Source of the DNA: Frankiales bacterium
GTDB taxonomy: Bacteria; Actinomycetota; Actinomycetes; Mycobacteriales; SCTD01
Reading direction: 5' to 3'
NCBI GenBank assembly: GCA_025965735.1
Contig: JAOPWK010000054.1
Location: 1-6,060 of the forward strand
DNA: 6,060 nucleotides
Positions 1-5,960 of this stretch are shown here, one piece after another; the first letter of the stretch is position 1; each line of letters starts with the position of its first letter. The translations under genes were made by a program, and so were the position numbers. The notes under the pieces were generated by a model. The model was not told the DNA's origin, did no database searches, and saw only the letters and a list, made by a program, of their open reading frames with translations.

Positions 1-36
1 GGCAACACCGGGAAGATGGTCGTCCGCGTCGGATGA
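1..36 (+). CDS. 3' end of an upstream gene, possibly a zinc-type/quinone oxidoreductase (partial)
   Basis: Only eleven codons and a TGA stop are in the window; they read GNTGKMVVRVG. Its stop (34-36) overlaps the ATG of the following acyl-CoA synthetase (33-35) in an ATGA arrangement, so the two genes are very probably co-transcribed and translationally coupled. A C-terminus of the form 'GK-hydrophobic-V-x-R/K-V' is common in medium-chain dehydrogenase/reductase proteins (NADPH:quinone reductase and zinc-binding alcohol dehydrogenase types), where it forms the last beta strand. That product guess rests on this short tail alone and is weak. The evidence that a gene ends here is better: the frame is open from the window edge and has the overlap typical of actinobacterial operons. 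Confidence 0.5.
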   Translation, partial: GNTGKMVVRVG

Positions 37-1556
37 GCCTGTCCCCGGGTGCGCTGTCACTGGGTGCGCTGGCCGAGGACTCGCTCGCGCGGCTCGGCGA
101 CCACCGCTCGCTGGAGTTCGAGGGGCAGTGGCACACCTCGGCGGATCTGCACGCGCGCGCCGTCCGGCTGTCCGCGGGCTTCCGCGCGCTCGGCGTGCAG
201 CCTGGCGACCGGGTCGTCGTCTGCATGACGAACTGCCCCGAGGTGCTGCTGTCGTACGCGGCGCTCTGGCGTGCGGGCGCGGTCCCCACGCCGGTCATCT
301 CGGCGGTGACCCCGACGGAGCTGCGCCACGTCTTGCGCGACTCCGGCGCCCGCGTCGCCGTCGCCTCGCAGGCGTCGCTGCCGCTGGTGAGCGAGGCGGC
401 GCAGGGGCTGGAGGTGCGCGTCGTCGTCGACCTCGCGGAGCTCGAGGTGCACGGCGACGGCCCGCTCGTCGACCGTGCTGAGGACGACCTGGCCGCGCTG
501 CTCTACACCGGCGGGACGACAGGGCGCAGCAAGGGCGTGATGCTCACGCACACCGGGCTGTCGCAGATCTCGCGCTCGCGCGCCCAGGTGTTCTCCGAGT
601 CCGGCGCGGTCGACCTGCTGCTCGCACTGCCGCTGTCGCACGTCTACGGCCTGCTCAACTCCGTGACCCGGATGCACATGCCCGCAGCGGGTTTCGTGGC
701 GCTGCAGCGCAAGTTCGACGCCGCGCAGTGGCTCGACATGGCGGCCAGGCTGCGCCCGCAGGCGGCCGCGCTGGTCCCCTCGATGCTGCAGCTGCTGCTC
801 CGGCAGGACCTGGAGAGCGCCGACCTGTCGTCGATCTACTACGTGACCACCGGCGGTGCCCCGCTGTCGGTCGCGGTGCGCGAGGAGTTCGAGCGCCGGG
901 TCGGCGGCGTGCGGGTGTGCGACGGCTACGGCTGCACCGAGGTGACCTCCACCGCGACGATGAACCCGTACACCGCACCGCGCTCCGGCAGCGTCGGTCT
1001 GCCGCTTCCGGGTGTGGAGGTCAAGGTCGTCGACGAGCTGGGCGAGCCGGTGCCGGTCGGCAGCGACGGTGAGGTGTGCGTGCGTTCGGCCGGCGTCATG
1101 GCGGGCTACTGGACCGACGGTCGGCGGGACGAGGAGGCGACCGCGGCGGCGGTGCGCGACGGCTGGATGCACACCGGGGACGTCGGGCACGTGGACGAGG
1201 ACGGCTACCTCTACGTCGTCGACCGCATCAAGGACCTCATCATCCGCGGCGGCTTCAACGTCTACCCGCGCGACGTCGAGGACGTCCTGCTGGCGCACCC
1301 GGAGGTGGCCACCGCGGCGGTGGTGGGGCGGCCGGATTCGGTGCTGGGGGAGGAGGTCGTGGCCTGGGTGTCGCTCGGCGCGGGGGCCACCGTGTCCGCG
1401 GAGGAGCTGATCGACTGGAGCCGCGAGCGGCTGGGCCGGCACAAGCACCCGCGGGAGGTGCGCATCGTGCCGGCGGTGCCGCTCACGTCGGTGGGCAAGA
1501 CCGACCGCAAGGTGCTGCGCAGGTTGGCGGCTGAGCCGGGGTCAGGGGCCGGCTGA
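33..1556 (+). CDS. Acyl-CoA synthetase (class I adenylate-forming, AMP-binding; FadD-like)
   Basis: This 507-residue enzyme should activate a carboxylic acid with ATP to an acyl-adenylate and transfer it to coenzyme A; it is probably cytosolic or peripherally membrane-bound. The full set of family motifs is visible. They are the P-loop YTGGTTGRSKGV (158-169), the FadD-like ALPLSHVYGL (198-207), the A5 motif GYGCTE (298-303, Glu303), the A7 motif HTGD (380-383, Asp383), the hinge and ribose-binding stretch beginning DRIKDLIIRGG (397-407), and the A10 lysine in SVGKTDRK (Lys489). Length is normal for medium- or long-chain acyl-CoA ligases and there is no carrier domain. The exact substrate (fatty, aromatic or dicarboxylic acid) cannot be told from the sequence. 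The ATG at 33 is chosen because it overlaps the previous stop and gives a full N-terminus. The neighbouring minus-strand operon converges on it, so it is functionally linked to the upstream gene, not to that operon. Confidence 0.93.
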   Translation: MSLSPGALSLGALAEDSLARLGDHRSLEFEGQWHTSADLHARAVRLSAGFRALGVQPGDRVVVCMTNCPEVLLSYAALWRAGAVPTPVISAVTPTELRHVLRDSGARVAVASQASLPLVSEAAQGLEVRVVVDLAELEVHGDGPLVDRAEDDLAALLYTGGTTGRSKGVMLTHTGLSQISRSRAQVFSESGAVDLLLALPLSHVYGLLNSVTRMHMPAAGFVALQRKFDAAQWLDMAARLRPQAAALVPSMLQLLLRQDLESADLSSIYYVTTGGAPLSVAVREEFERRVGGVRVCDGYGCTEVTSTATMNPYTAPRSGSVGLPLPGVEVKVVDELGEPVPVGSDGEVCVRSAGVMAGYWTDGRRDEEATAAAVRDGWMHTGDVGHVDEDGYLYVVDRIKDLIIRGGFNVYPRDVEDVLLAHPEVATAAVVGRPDSVLGEEVVAWVSLGAGATVSAEELIDWSRERLGRHKHPREVRIVPAVPLTSVGKTDRKVLRRLAAEPGSGAG

Positions 1557-1558
1557 CC
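1540..1558. terminator. Weak hairpin at the convergent gene junction
   Basis: A six-base arm GGTCAG (1540-1545) pairs with CTGACC (1553-1558) around a seven-base loop. It covers the stop codon of the acyl-CoA synthetase and lies a few bases from the stop of the convergent coiled-coil gene. Two transcription units meet here with a five-base gap, so a bidirectional terminator would be expected. There is no T-run on either strand, so this is at best a weak or non-canonical terminator, and the stem may be chance in such GC-rich DNA. Confidence 0.25.
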
Positions 1559-1561
1559 GGG

Positions 1562-2440
1562 TCACGTCGGGTCCTTGCGGCGCCGTACGCGGCCCATGCC
1601 GGGCAGCTTGGCGACCATGTCGTGCAGGTCCTCCACCAGGCCCAGCAGCGCGTGCAGCTCCGGGCCGACGCTCCCGAGCTGACGGGTCAGCGGCAGCAGG
1701 TCCTCGTCCAGCGTCCGCAGCAGCTCGGGCAGCCGGTCGATGAGCAGCACGGCCGCGTCGACCTCGCTCGGGTGCACGGTCTCGCTCATGCGCTCGAGCA
1801 CCGGCATGAGGGCCGCCAGCGGCGCCTGCGCCTGGCCGAGCAGCCCGCTGGCCTCGGTGACGAGCCCGCCCGCGCGGCCGATCACGGTGGTCACCTCGAC
1901 GACGGCCTGCTCCGCGCCCACCAGCACCTCCGCCACCCGGCGGACCGCCGTGTCCGCGTCGTGGACGGTGCGGCCAACCCGCAGGACGGTGGCCTGGGCA
2001 TCGCCGACCACGGTGTCGACGCGGGTGACGGCGGACTCGGCGCTGCCGACGACGGTGTCGACGCGGGTGACGGCGGACTCGGCGCTGCCGACGACCGTGC
2101 CGACCCGCTGCACGGCGCCCTCGGCGTCTCCCAGCACGCCGTCCACCCGACCCACGGCGGTGTCGGCCCGCTGCAGCACCGACCCGACCCCGCTGAGGAG
2201 CGCGTCGACACGGTCGCTGACGGAGCCGACGGTGGTATCGGCGTCGACGGCGATCTGCTCGATCCGCCCGACGGCCACCTCGGCCCGGTCGAGCAGCGCG
2301 TCGACGCGGTCGAGCGCCTGCTCGAGGCGGGGGACCAGCGCGATCGCGCGGGTGGCCGCCCGTCCGAGCGAGGCGCCGGCAGCGGTCAGCTCGCGCACGG
2401 CGTGCAGCAGGTCCGACGGGCCGAGCAGGGGCAGGCGCAC
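1562..2440 (-). CDS. Helical repeat (coiled-coil-like) protein with 14-residue repeats, function unknown
   Basis: I do not recognise a named family for this 292-residue protein. Residues 53-203 are almost entirely a repeat of about 14 residues of the type A-x-x-A-V-x-R-V-x-x-V-V-G-x. Units start at 53 and 67, then at 92, 106, 120, 134, 148, 162, 176 and 190, with one 11-residue unit at 81-91. Fourteen residues are two heptads with hydrophobic residues at positions 1, 4, 5, 8, 11 and 12, so a long amphipathic helix or coiled coil is expected. The N-terminal 50 residues and residues 204-280 are also helix-like. The C-terminus is basic (GRVRRRKD, 283-290). There is no signal peptide, transmembrane segment or enzyme motif. 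It starts with GTG ten bases after the stop of the ABC1 kinase gene and has no clear Shine-Dalgarno sequence, so translational coupling is likely. A later GTG at codon 16 is an alternative start. A structural, membrane-surface or lipid-binding role is inference only. Confidence 0.8.
   Translation of the reverse strand: MRLPLLGPSDLLHAVRELTAAGASLGRAATRAIALVPRLEQALDRVDALLDRAEVAVGRIEQIAVDADTTVGSVSDRVDALLSGVGSVLQRADTAVGRVDGVLGDAEGAVQRVGTVVGSAESAVTRVDTVVGSAESAVTRVDTVVGDAQATVLRVGRTVHDADTAVRRVAEVLVGAEQAVVEVTTVIGRAGGLVTEASGLLGQAQAPLAALMPVLERMSETVHPSEVDAAVLLIDRLPELLRTLDEDLLPLTRQLGSVGPELHALLGLVEDLHDMVAKLPGMGRVRRRKDPT
1832..2284 (-). repeat. Region encoding about eleven 14-residue (42-bp) units
   Basis: This stretch encodes residues 53-203 of the repeat protein. 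The period is 42 bp, apart from one 33-bp (11-residue) unit near the 5' side that preserves the helical phase. Hydrophobic and Ala positions are conserved between units while the exposed positions vary, as expected for selection on helix geometry. Units differ in degree of identity: the central ones are nearly the same, the outer ones have drifted. This fits growth of the array by internal duplication. Confidence 0.75.
2010..2095. repeat. Perfect 42-bp tandem duplication inside the repeat-protein gene
   Basis: Bases 2011-2052 and 2053-2094 are identical over all 42 positions, and the match continues one base on each side before breaking. Each copy starts CGGTGTCGACGCGGGTGACG. The duplication is in frame and encodes two successive copies of AESAVTRVDTVVG (residues 120-132 and 134-146). 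Identity at silent positions as well shows a recent duplication or gene-conversion event, in contrast to the diverged neighbouring units. Confidence 0.95.
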
Positions 2441-2450
2441 GCGTCGGACG

Positions 2451-3761
2451 CTAGTGCCCGTCGAACCCCGGCAGCCAGCGGCGCAGGACCGGGCGCACGG
2501 GGAGCTCGGCCTCCAGCTGGCCGAGCACCCCGACCATGCCGAGCCAGACGCGGTGCGTGAACAGGTGCTCGGCCGGCAGGTCCAGCTTCAGGGCCACGCC
2601 GAAGTCGGGGTGGCGCGGGTCGTTGACGCGGCCGAACTCCCGCTGCAGCCAGGCGCGGCTGAAGCGGAACACGTCGTGCCGCGCCGGCTCGGTGAACGGC
2701 GACATGTAGTCGACCAGCTTCTCCACCTCGACCTGCACGCCGGGCCGCACGAAGCCCCCCTCGCGCAGCCGCCGCAGCACCTCGCCCGGGTCGTCGCCGA
2801 GCAGCGCGCCGATGAGGCGGCCGAACGTCGCCGGCATCCCGTCCGGCATCTCCAGCGAGGAGCCGAAGTCGAGCACCCCGAGCCGCCCGTCGGTCAGCCG
2901 CAGGAAGTTGCCCGGGTGCGGGTCGGTGTGCAGCAGGCCGGCCCGTTCGGGGCCGCTGACCAGGAAGCGCTGGTACAGCCCGGCGACCCGGTCGCGCTCC
3001 GCCTGGTCGGCCGTGCGCGCGACCGCCGACAGGGGCACCCCGTCCAGCCACTCCGTGACCAGCACCCGCGAGGAAGCGCGCACGACGGACGGCACCACGA
3101 TGTCGGGGTCGTCCCCGAACGCGGTCGCGAAGCGGGTCTGGGTGCGCGCCTCGTGCGCGTAGTCCAGCTCCTCCACGAGGCGGTCCCGAAGCTCGCGCAT
3201 CAGCGGTGGCACCGCCAGTCCGCGGGCGACCAGGGCGGCGGCGCGGGACACGAGCGACAGCGTCCGCACGTCGCCGATCAGCGCCTCGCGGACCCCCGGG
3301 TACTGCACCTTCACGGCCACCGTGCGCCCGTCGGACCAGACCGCCCGGTGCACCTGCCCGAGGGACGCAGCGGCCACGGCCCGTTCGTTGAAGGAGGAGA
3401 ACAGCGCCCGCCAGCCGGGTCCGAGCTCGGCCCGCAGCACCGGCTCGACCTCGGCGAACGGCAGCGATGGGTTGCCGGCCTGCAGGGTGACCAGCGCGTC
3501 CTGCCAGGTCGCCTCGGGGTCGTGCGGCATGAGCGCGTCCACCGTCGAGAGCAGCTGCCCGGCCTTGAGGGCGCCGCCCTTGAGCCCGCCGAGCACGCGG
3601 ATCGTGCGGGCGGCGTTGCGGGCGCGCAGACGTGTCCGTACGACCTCCGCGTCCTGACCCGCAGCGCGACGTGCGGCGCCCTCAACGGCCAGCGCGGCGG
3701 CGCCGGCGGGCAGCGTCAGCAGCTGGACGGTCCGCAGCAGGCGGGAGGTCGGCAGGCTCAC
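2451..3761 (-). CDS. ABC1/UbiB/AarF-family atypical protein kinase
   Basis: This 436-residue protein carries all the hallmarks of the ABC1 (UbiB/COQ8) atypical kinase family. The KxGQ motif is at Lys66-Gln69 (KAGQ). The Ala-rich nucleotide-binding loop AVAAASLGQVH spans about 128-138, and the ATP-binding lysine is in VAVKV (Lys151). The ExD motif is Glu198-Asp200, the catalytic loop is HTDPHPGN (278-285), and the metal-binding DFG is Asp298-Gly300. Members support ubiquinone synthesis in proteobacteria and mitochondria, probably as ATPases or kinases acting on lipids or lipid-bound proteins. Actinobacteria use menaquinone, so the role here is open. The protein is shorter than E. coli UbiB and lacks hydrophobic C-terminal membrane helices, as do many actinobacterial members. 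The GTG start gives a normal N-terminus (MSLPTSRLLR) and lies ten bases after the upstream stop. Its nearest partner is the repeat protein, again ten bases downstream. Confidence 0.94.
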   Translation of the reverse strand: MSLPTSRLLRTVQLLTLPAGAAALAVEGAARRAAGQDAEVVRTRLRARNAARTIRVLGGLKGGALKAGQLLSTVDALMPHDPEATWQDALVTLQAGNPSLPFAEVEPVLRAELGPGWRALFSSFNERAVAAASLGQVHRAVWSDGRTVAVKVQYPGVREALIGDVRTLSLVSRAAALVARGLAVPPLMRELRDRLVEELDYAHEARTQTRFATAFGDDPDIVVPSVVRASSRVLVTEWLDGVPLSAVARTADQAERDRVAGLYQRFLVSGPERAGLLHTDPHPGNFLRLTDGRLGVLDFGSSLEMPDGMPATFGRLIGALLGDDPGEVLRRLREGGFVRPGVQVEVEKLVDYMSPFTEPARHDVFRFSRAWLQREFGRVNDPRHPDFGVALKLDLPAEHLFTHRVWLGMVGVLGQLEAELPVRPVLRRWLPGFDGH

Positions 3762-3771
3762 GCGGTCAGGT

Positions 3772-4473
3772 CTAGACCGTGCAGGCGTCGCCTTCGCAAC
3801 CGGGTCCGCTGCCGCCGGTCGTGACGAGCTGCACCGGGCGGCTGTCCTCCCACGCCTTGTCCAGGACCTGGCGCAGCACCTCGGCCGGCTGCGCGCCGGA
3901 GACGCCGTACGTGCGGTCGACGACGAAGAACGGGACGCCGGTGATGCCGAAGCGCTGCGCGTCGCGCACGTCAGCGCGCACCTCGTCGGCGTAGCGGTCG
4001 GTGCTCAGCACGTCGCGCGCCTCCTCGGTGTCCAGGCCCGCGTCGCCGGCCAGGCGCACCAGCGTCTCGTGGTCGGAGGTCGGTTCGCCCTCGGTGAAGG
4101 TCGCCCGCATGAGGCGCTCCTTGAGCGTGCCCTGCACGCCGCGCTCGGCGGCCAGGTGCAGCAGCCGGTGCGCGTCGAAGGTGCTGCCGCCGCGCATCAG
4201 GTCGAACCGGAAGTCCAGGCCGTCCTGCGCGGCCGTGGCCGTCATCGAGTCCAGCATCTCCTGCGCCTGCTCCAGGGAGCGGCCGTACTTCGCGGCCAGG
4301 TGCGCGGCCTGTCCCTCGGTGCGCTCGGCCGGCGCGCTGGGGTCCAGCTCGAAGGAGCGCCAGACGACCTCGACCTCGTCGCGGTGCGGGAAGGACGCGA
4401 GCGCCTGCTCGAAGCGGCGCTTGCCGACGTAGCACCAGGGGCAGACGACGTCGGACCAGATCTCGACTCTCAT
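3772..4473 (-). CDS. DsbA family thiol-disulfide oxidoreductase, FrnE-like
   Basis: This 233-residue protein has the thioredoxin fold with a DsbA-type helical insertion. The active site CPWC is at Cys11-Cys14, directly after the first beta strand (VEIWSDVV). The cis-proline loop is GITGVP (176-181), followed by FFVVDRTYGVSGAQ, typical of the FrnE/2-hydroxychromene-2-carboxylate isomerase-like branch. There is no signal peptide, so it should act in the cytoplasm, unlike classical periplasmic DsbA. A second cysteine pair with CX4C spacing (Cys226, Cys231) lies two residues from the C-terminus; Deinococcus radiodurans FrnE is known to carry a second CX4C redox motif in its C-terminal extension. 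The likely role is disulfide exchange or isomerisation, possibly in the oxidative stress response; the physiological substrate is unknown. The ATG at 4473 is fixed by the position of CPWC. It lies 36 bases after the DUF456 gene and ten bases before the ABC1 kinase gene. Confidence 0.92.
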   Translation of the reverse strand: MRVEIWSDVVCPWCYVGKRRFEQALASFPHRDEVEVVWRSFELDPSAPAERTEGQAAHLAAKYGRSLEQAQEMLDSMTATAAQDGLDFRFDLMRGGSTFDAHRLLHLAAERGVQGTLKERLMRATFTEGEPTSDHETLVRLAGDAGLDTEEARDVLSTDRYADEVRADVRDAQRFGITGVPFFVVDRTYGVSGAQPAEVLRQVLDKAWEDSRPVQLVTTGGSGPGCEGDACTV

Positions 4474-4509
4474 GCTTGCTGCAACAACGACCGGCCGGGC
4501 CGCGTTCCC

Positions 4510-4980
4510 TCAGACGAGAACGACGCCGACCAGCCAGGTGGCGACCATCAGCACGCCGGCCGTGAGCTCCGCCAGCACGCCGAGGCCGACCGCCTTGAGC
4601 ACCTGCACGGTGCTGCGCCAGGCGGTGCTGCGGTCCCGCTGCGCCTCCGCGAGGTAGACGCCGGCGACACCGCCGAGGAGCAGCCCGAGCGGCGGCAGCA
4701 GGAAGAAGCCCACGACGGCGCCGGCCGCGCCCAGCAGCAGCGTGCGGCGCGGGAGGCTGCCGGCCAGGTGCCGGCCGGGCAGGGCGTACTTCAGGACCAG
4801 GCCGGCCACGAGCAGCGCAGCCATGACGGCGACGACGACCCAGCGGGTCGTGCCGCTCTCGACCACCAGCGCGGCCCAGCCGATGCCGGCGGCGAGCACC
4901 AGCGCGGTGCCGGGCAACAGCGGGACGATCACGCCGGCCAGGCCGACCAGCATCACCAGCCCGACCAGGACGGTCTCCAC
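4510..4980 (-). CDS. DUF456 family small integral membrane protein
   Basis: This 156-residue protein is almost entirely hydrophobic. Likely membrane segments lie at about residues 3-20, 24-40, 47-63, 79-110 (one long or two short, hairpin-like) and 128-156. The N-terminal GLAGVIVPLLPGTALVLAAG (13-32) and the later VGFFLLPPLGLLLGGVAGVYLAE (90-112) match the pattern of the DUF456 family as I remember it. That family comprises Gly-rich bacterial inner-membrane proteins with no established function. A polar loop (113-124, EAQRDRSTAWRS) separates the last two hydrophobic blocks. The GTG start lies a single base after the TGA of the dehydrogenase gene (TGACGTG), so translation is probably coupled. 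An internal ATG at codon 10 is an alternative, but it would remove part of the first segment. No Shine-Dalgarno sequence is visible. Confidence 0.85.
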   Translation of the reverse strand: METVLVGLVMLVGLAGVIVPLLPGTALVLAAGIGWAALVVESGTTRWVVVAVMAALLVAGLVLKYALPGRHLAGSLPRRTLLLGAAGAVVGFFLLPPLGLLLGGVAGVYLAEAQRDRSTAWRSTVQVLKAVGLGVLAELTAGVLMVATWLVGVVLV

Positions 4981-4981
4981 G

Positions 4982-5902
4982 TCAGACCGGCAGCGGCGCG
5001 CCGAGGATCTCCTCGGTCAGCTCCCACAGGCGGGCGGCGACGGCCGGGTCCTTGGCGGTGCTGTAGACGTCGAGCAGCTCGGGCTTGCCGCGCATCTGGC
5101 CGACGGCGGACGGGCCGACGAAGGCGCCGCTCGGGGTGCTGTGGTCCAGCGCGCGCAGCGTCGGCAGCGCTCCGGCGTGCGCGGACTGCAGGGCCACCTT
5201 CATGACCGCGCGCGCGACCGGGTTGAGGAAGCCGACGCCGCGCTCGGACAGCTGGCGGGTGAACAGCGCGGTGTCGCTGACGCCGGGGTGGCAGGCGACG
5301 GCGCTGACCGGCGAACCGGCCTTGCCGGCACGGCGGTGCAGCTCCTGCGCGAACAGCAGGTTGGCCTGCTTGGTGTTGGCGTAGACGGCCTGACCGACGT
5401 ACGGCGACGGCGCGACGAGCTGCTCGCGGGTGGTGTCCGCCGACAGCCGGCCGCCGCGCGCCGCGATGCTCGACACGAGCACGACGCGGCCGCCGCCGGA
5501 GTGCAGCAGCGGCCACAGCGCGGTGACGAGCGCGGCGTGGCCGAGGTGGTTGGTGCCCATCTGCCGCTCGTGGCCCTGCGCGGTGAACAGCTGCGGTCCG
5601 CCCATGACGCCGGCGTTGCAGACCAGCGCGTTGAGTGACTCGTGCTCGGCGCTGACGCCCTTGGCGAAGGCCGCTACGGAGTCCAGGTCGGCCAGGTCGA
5701 GCTCGTGCACGGCCGAGGTGCCGGGGCCGCTGAAGGAGGCCTTGGCCTGCTCGCCCTTGCGGGTGTCGCGCACGGCCAGGACGACGTGCGCCCCGCGGGC
5801 GACGAGGTCACGTGCGGCCTCGCGGCCGATGCCGCTGTTCGCCCCGGTGATGACGAAGGTGCGGCCGGTCTGCTGCGCGAGCTGTCGGGGGTTCCAGGTC
5901 AT
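4982..5902 (-). CDS. Short-chain dehydrogenase/reductase (SDR) family NAD(P)-dependent oxidoreductase
   Basis: This 306-residue protein has a complete SDR Rossmann core. The cofactor-binding motif is TGANSGIG (19-26). Arg45 in VVLAVRD at the end of the second strand favours NADP(H). The adenine-contacting Asp-Leu is at 69-70 and CNAG is at 95-98. Catalytic Asn118 lies in TNHLGH, the Ser pair is at 144-145, and the active site is YANTK (Tyr174, Lys178). CHPG (204-207) follows. Its length and C-terminal extension resemble the retinol dehydrogenase/protochlorophyllide reductase-like branch often found as orphan oxidoreductases in actinobacteria; the substrate is unknown. The ATG at 5902 gives the normal MTWNPRQLAQQTGRTFVITG beginning. 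The frame stays open to a GTG at 6016, but the extra 38 residues are unlike SDRs and would run through the palindrome upstream. This is the first gene of the probable operon. Confidence 0.93.
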   Translation of the reverse strand: MTWNPRQLAQQTGRTFVITGANSGIGREAARDLVARGAHVVLAVRDTRKGEQAKASFSGPGTSAVHELDLADLDSVAAFAKGVSAEHESLNALVCNAGVMGGPQLFTAQGHERQMGTNHLGHAALVTALWPLLHSGGGRVVLVSSIAARGGRLSADTTREQLVAPSPYVGQAVYANTKQANLLFAQELHRRAGKAGSPVSAVACHPGVSDTALFTRQLSERGVGFLNPVARAVMKVALQSAHAGALPTLRALDHSTPSGAFVGPSAVGQMRGKPELLDVYSTAKDPAVAARLWELTEEILGAPLPV

Positions 5903-5908
5903 GGGCGA

Positions 5909-5937
5909 ACAGTACGGGCGGTGCGGATCCGTCTCGT
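5909..5937 (-). promoter_or_regulatory. Possible promoter for the operon, suggesting a leaderless first gene
   Basis: On the minus strand the hexamer TACTGT (5914 to 5909) fits the TANNNT pattern of actinobacterial -10 elements. It ends six bases before the ATG at 5902, so transcription would begin at or next to the A of the start codon. No Shine-Dalgarno sequence lies in front of that ATG, which agrees with a leaderless mRNA. A -35 candidate, ACGAGA at a 17-base spacing, matches TTGACA at only three of six positions. The call is tentative. Confidence 0.35.
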
Positions 5938-5943
5938 GACGAG
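5933..5943. promoter_or_regulatory. Short palindrome CTCGTGACGAG near the -35 region
   Basis: CTCGT and ACGAG are perfect inverted five-base arms around one central G. The site overlaps the -35 candidate of the operon promoter, where a dimeric repressor would block transcription. It is short, no regulator is encoded nearby, and chance occurrence in GC-rich DNA is quite possible. Confidence 0.2.
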
Positions 5944-5960
5944 CGACCCGCCGTGCTCCA

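Larger units (their letters stand above)
1562..5902 (-). other. Probable five-gene operon (SDR, DUF456, FrnE-like, ABC1 kinase, repeat protein)
   Basis: Five genes on the minus strand follow each other with gaps of 1, 36, 10 and 10 bases and no internal promoter that I can see. The only sizeable non-coding stretch on their 5' side is 5903-6060. At both 10-base junctions the pattern is TAG, ten bases, GTG. None of the five starts has a clear GGAGG-like sequence in front, so translation of the downstream genes probably depends on coupling. The operon converges with the acyl-CoA synthetase gene at about 1557-1561. Confidence 0.75.

Noticed and set aside
57..1448. A 463-codon open frame antisense to the acyl-CoA synthetase
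   Set aside because: Its composition is Arg/His/Ala-rich with no domain pattern. Long antisense open frames are a by-product of G/C-biased third positions, and the sense gene has every motif of its family.
1562..2440. A phage tail tape-measure or chemoreceptor-like identity for the repeat protein
   Set aside because: Both contain long helical repeats, but there are no phage genes nearby, the protein is too short for a tape measure, and it has no membrane segment or conserved signalling hairpin of a chemoreceptor.
3763..3779. GGTCTAGACC palindrome (3769-3778) and an overlapping CGGTC/GACCG hairpin at the DsbA-like stop codon
   Set aside because: Very short, the two structures exclude each other, and they lie inside a tightly coupled gene junction where a terminator is not expected. 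Probably chance.
1740..3824. A 694-codon plus-strand frame crossing three minus-strand genes
   Set aside because: It spans the coiled-coil and ABC1 genes and into the DsbA-like gene. Its translation is low-complexity Ser/Thr/Arg and then Gln/His/Arg-rich, with no recognisable fold. The minus-strand genes under it are clearly real.
4474..4509. The 36-base gap before the DsbA-like gene as a possible internal promoter
   Set aside because: It has a small palindrome TTGCTGCAA (4476-4484), but I see no -10 hexamer of the TANNNT type at a sensible distance and no Shine-Dalgarno sequence. The gap is short enough for read-through.
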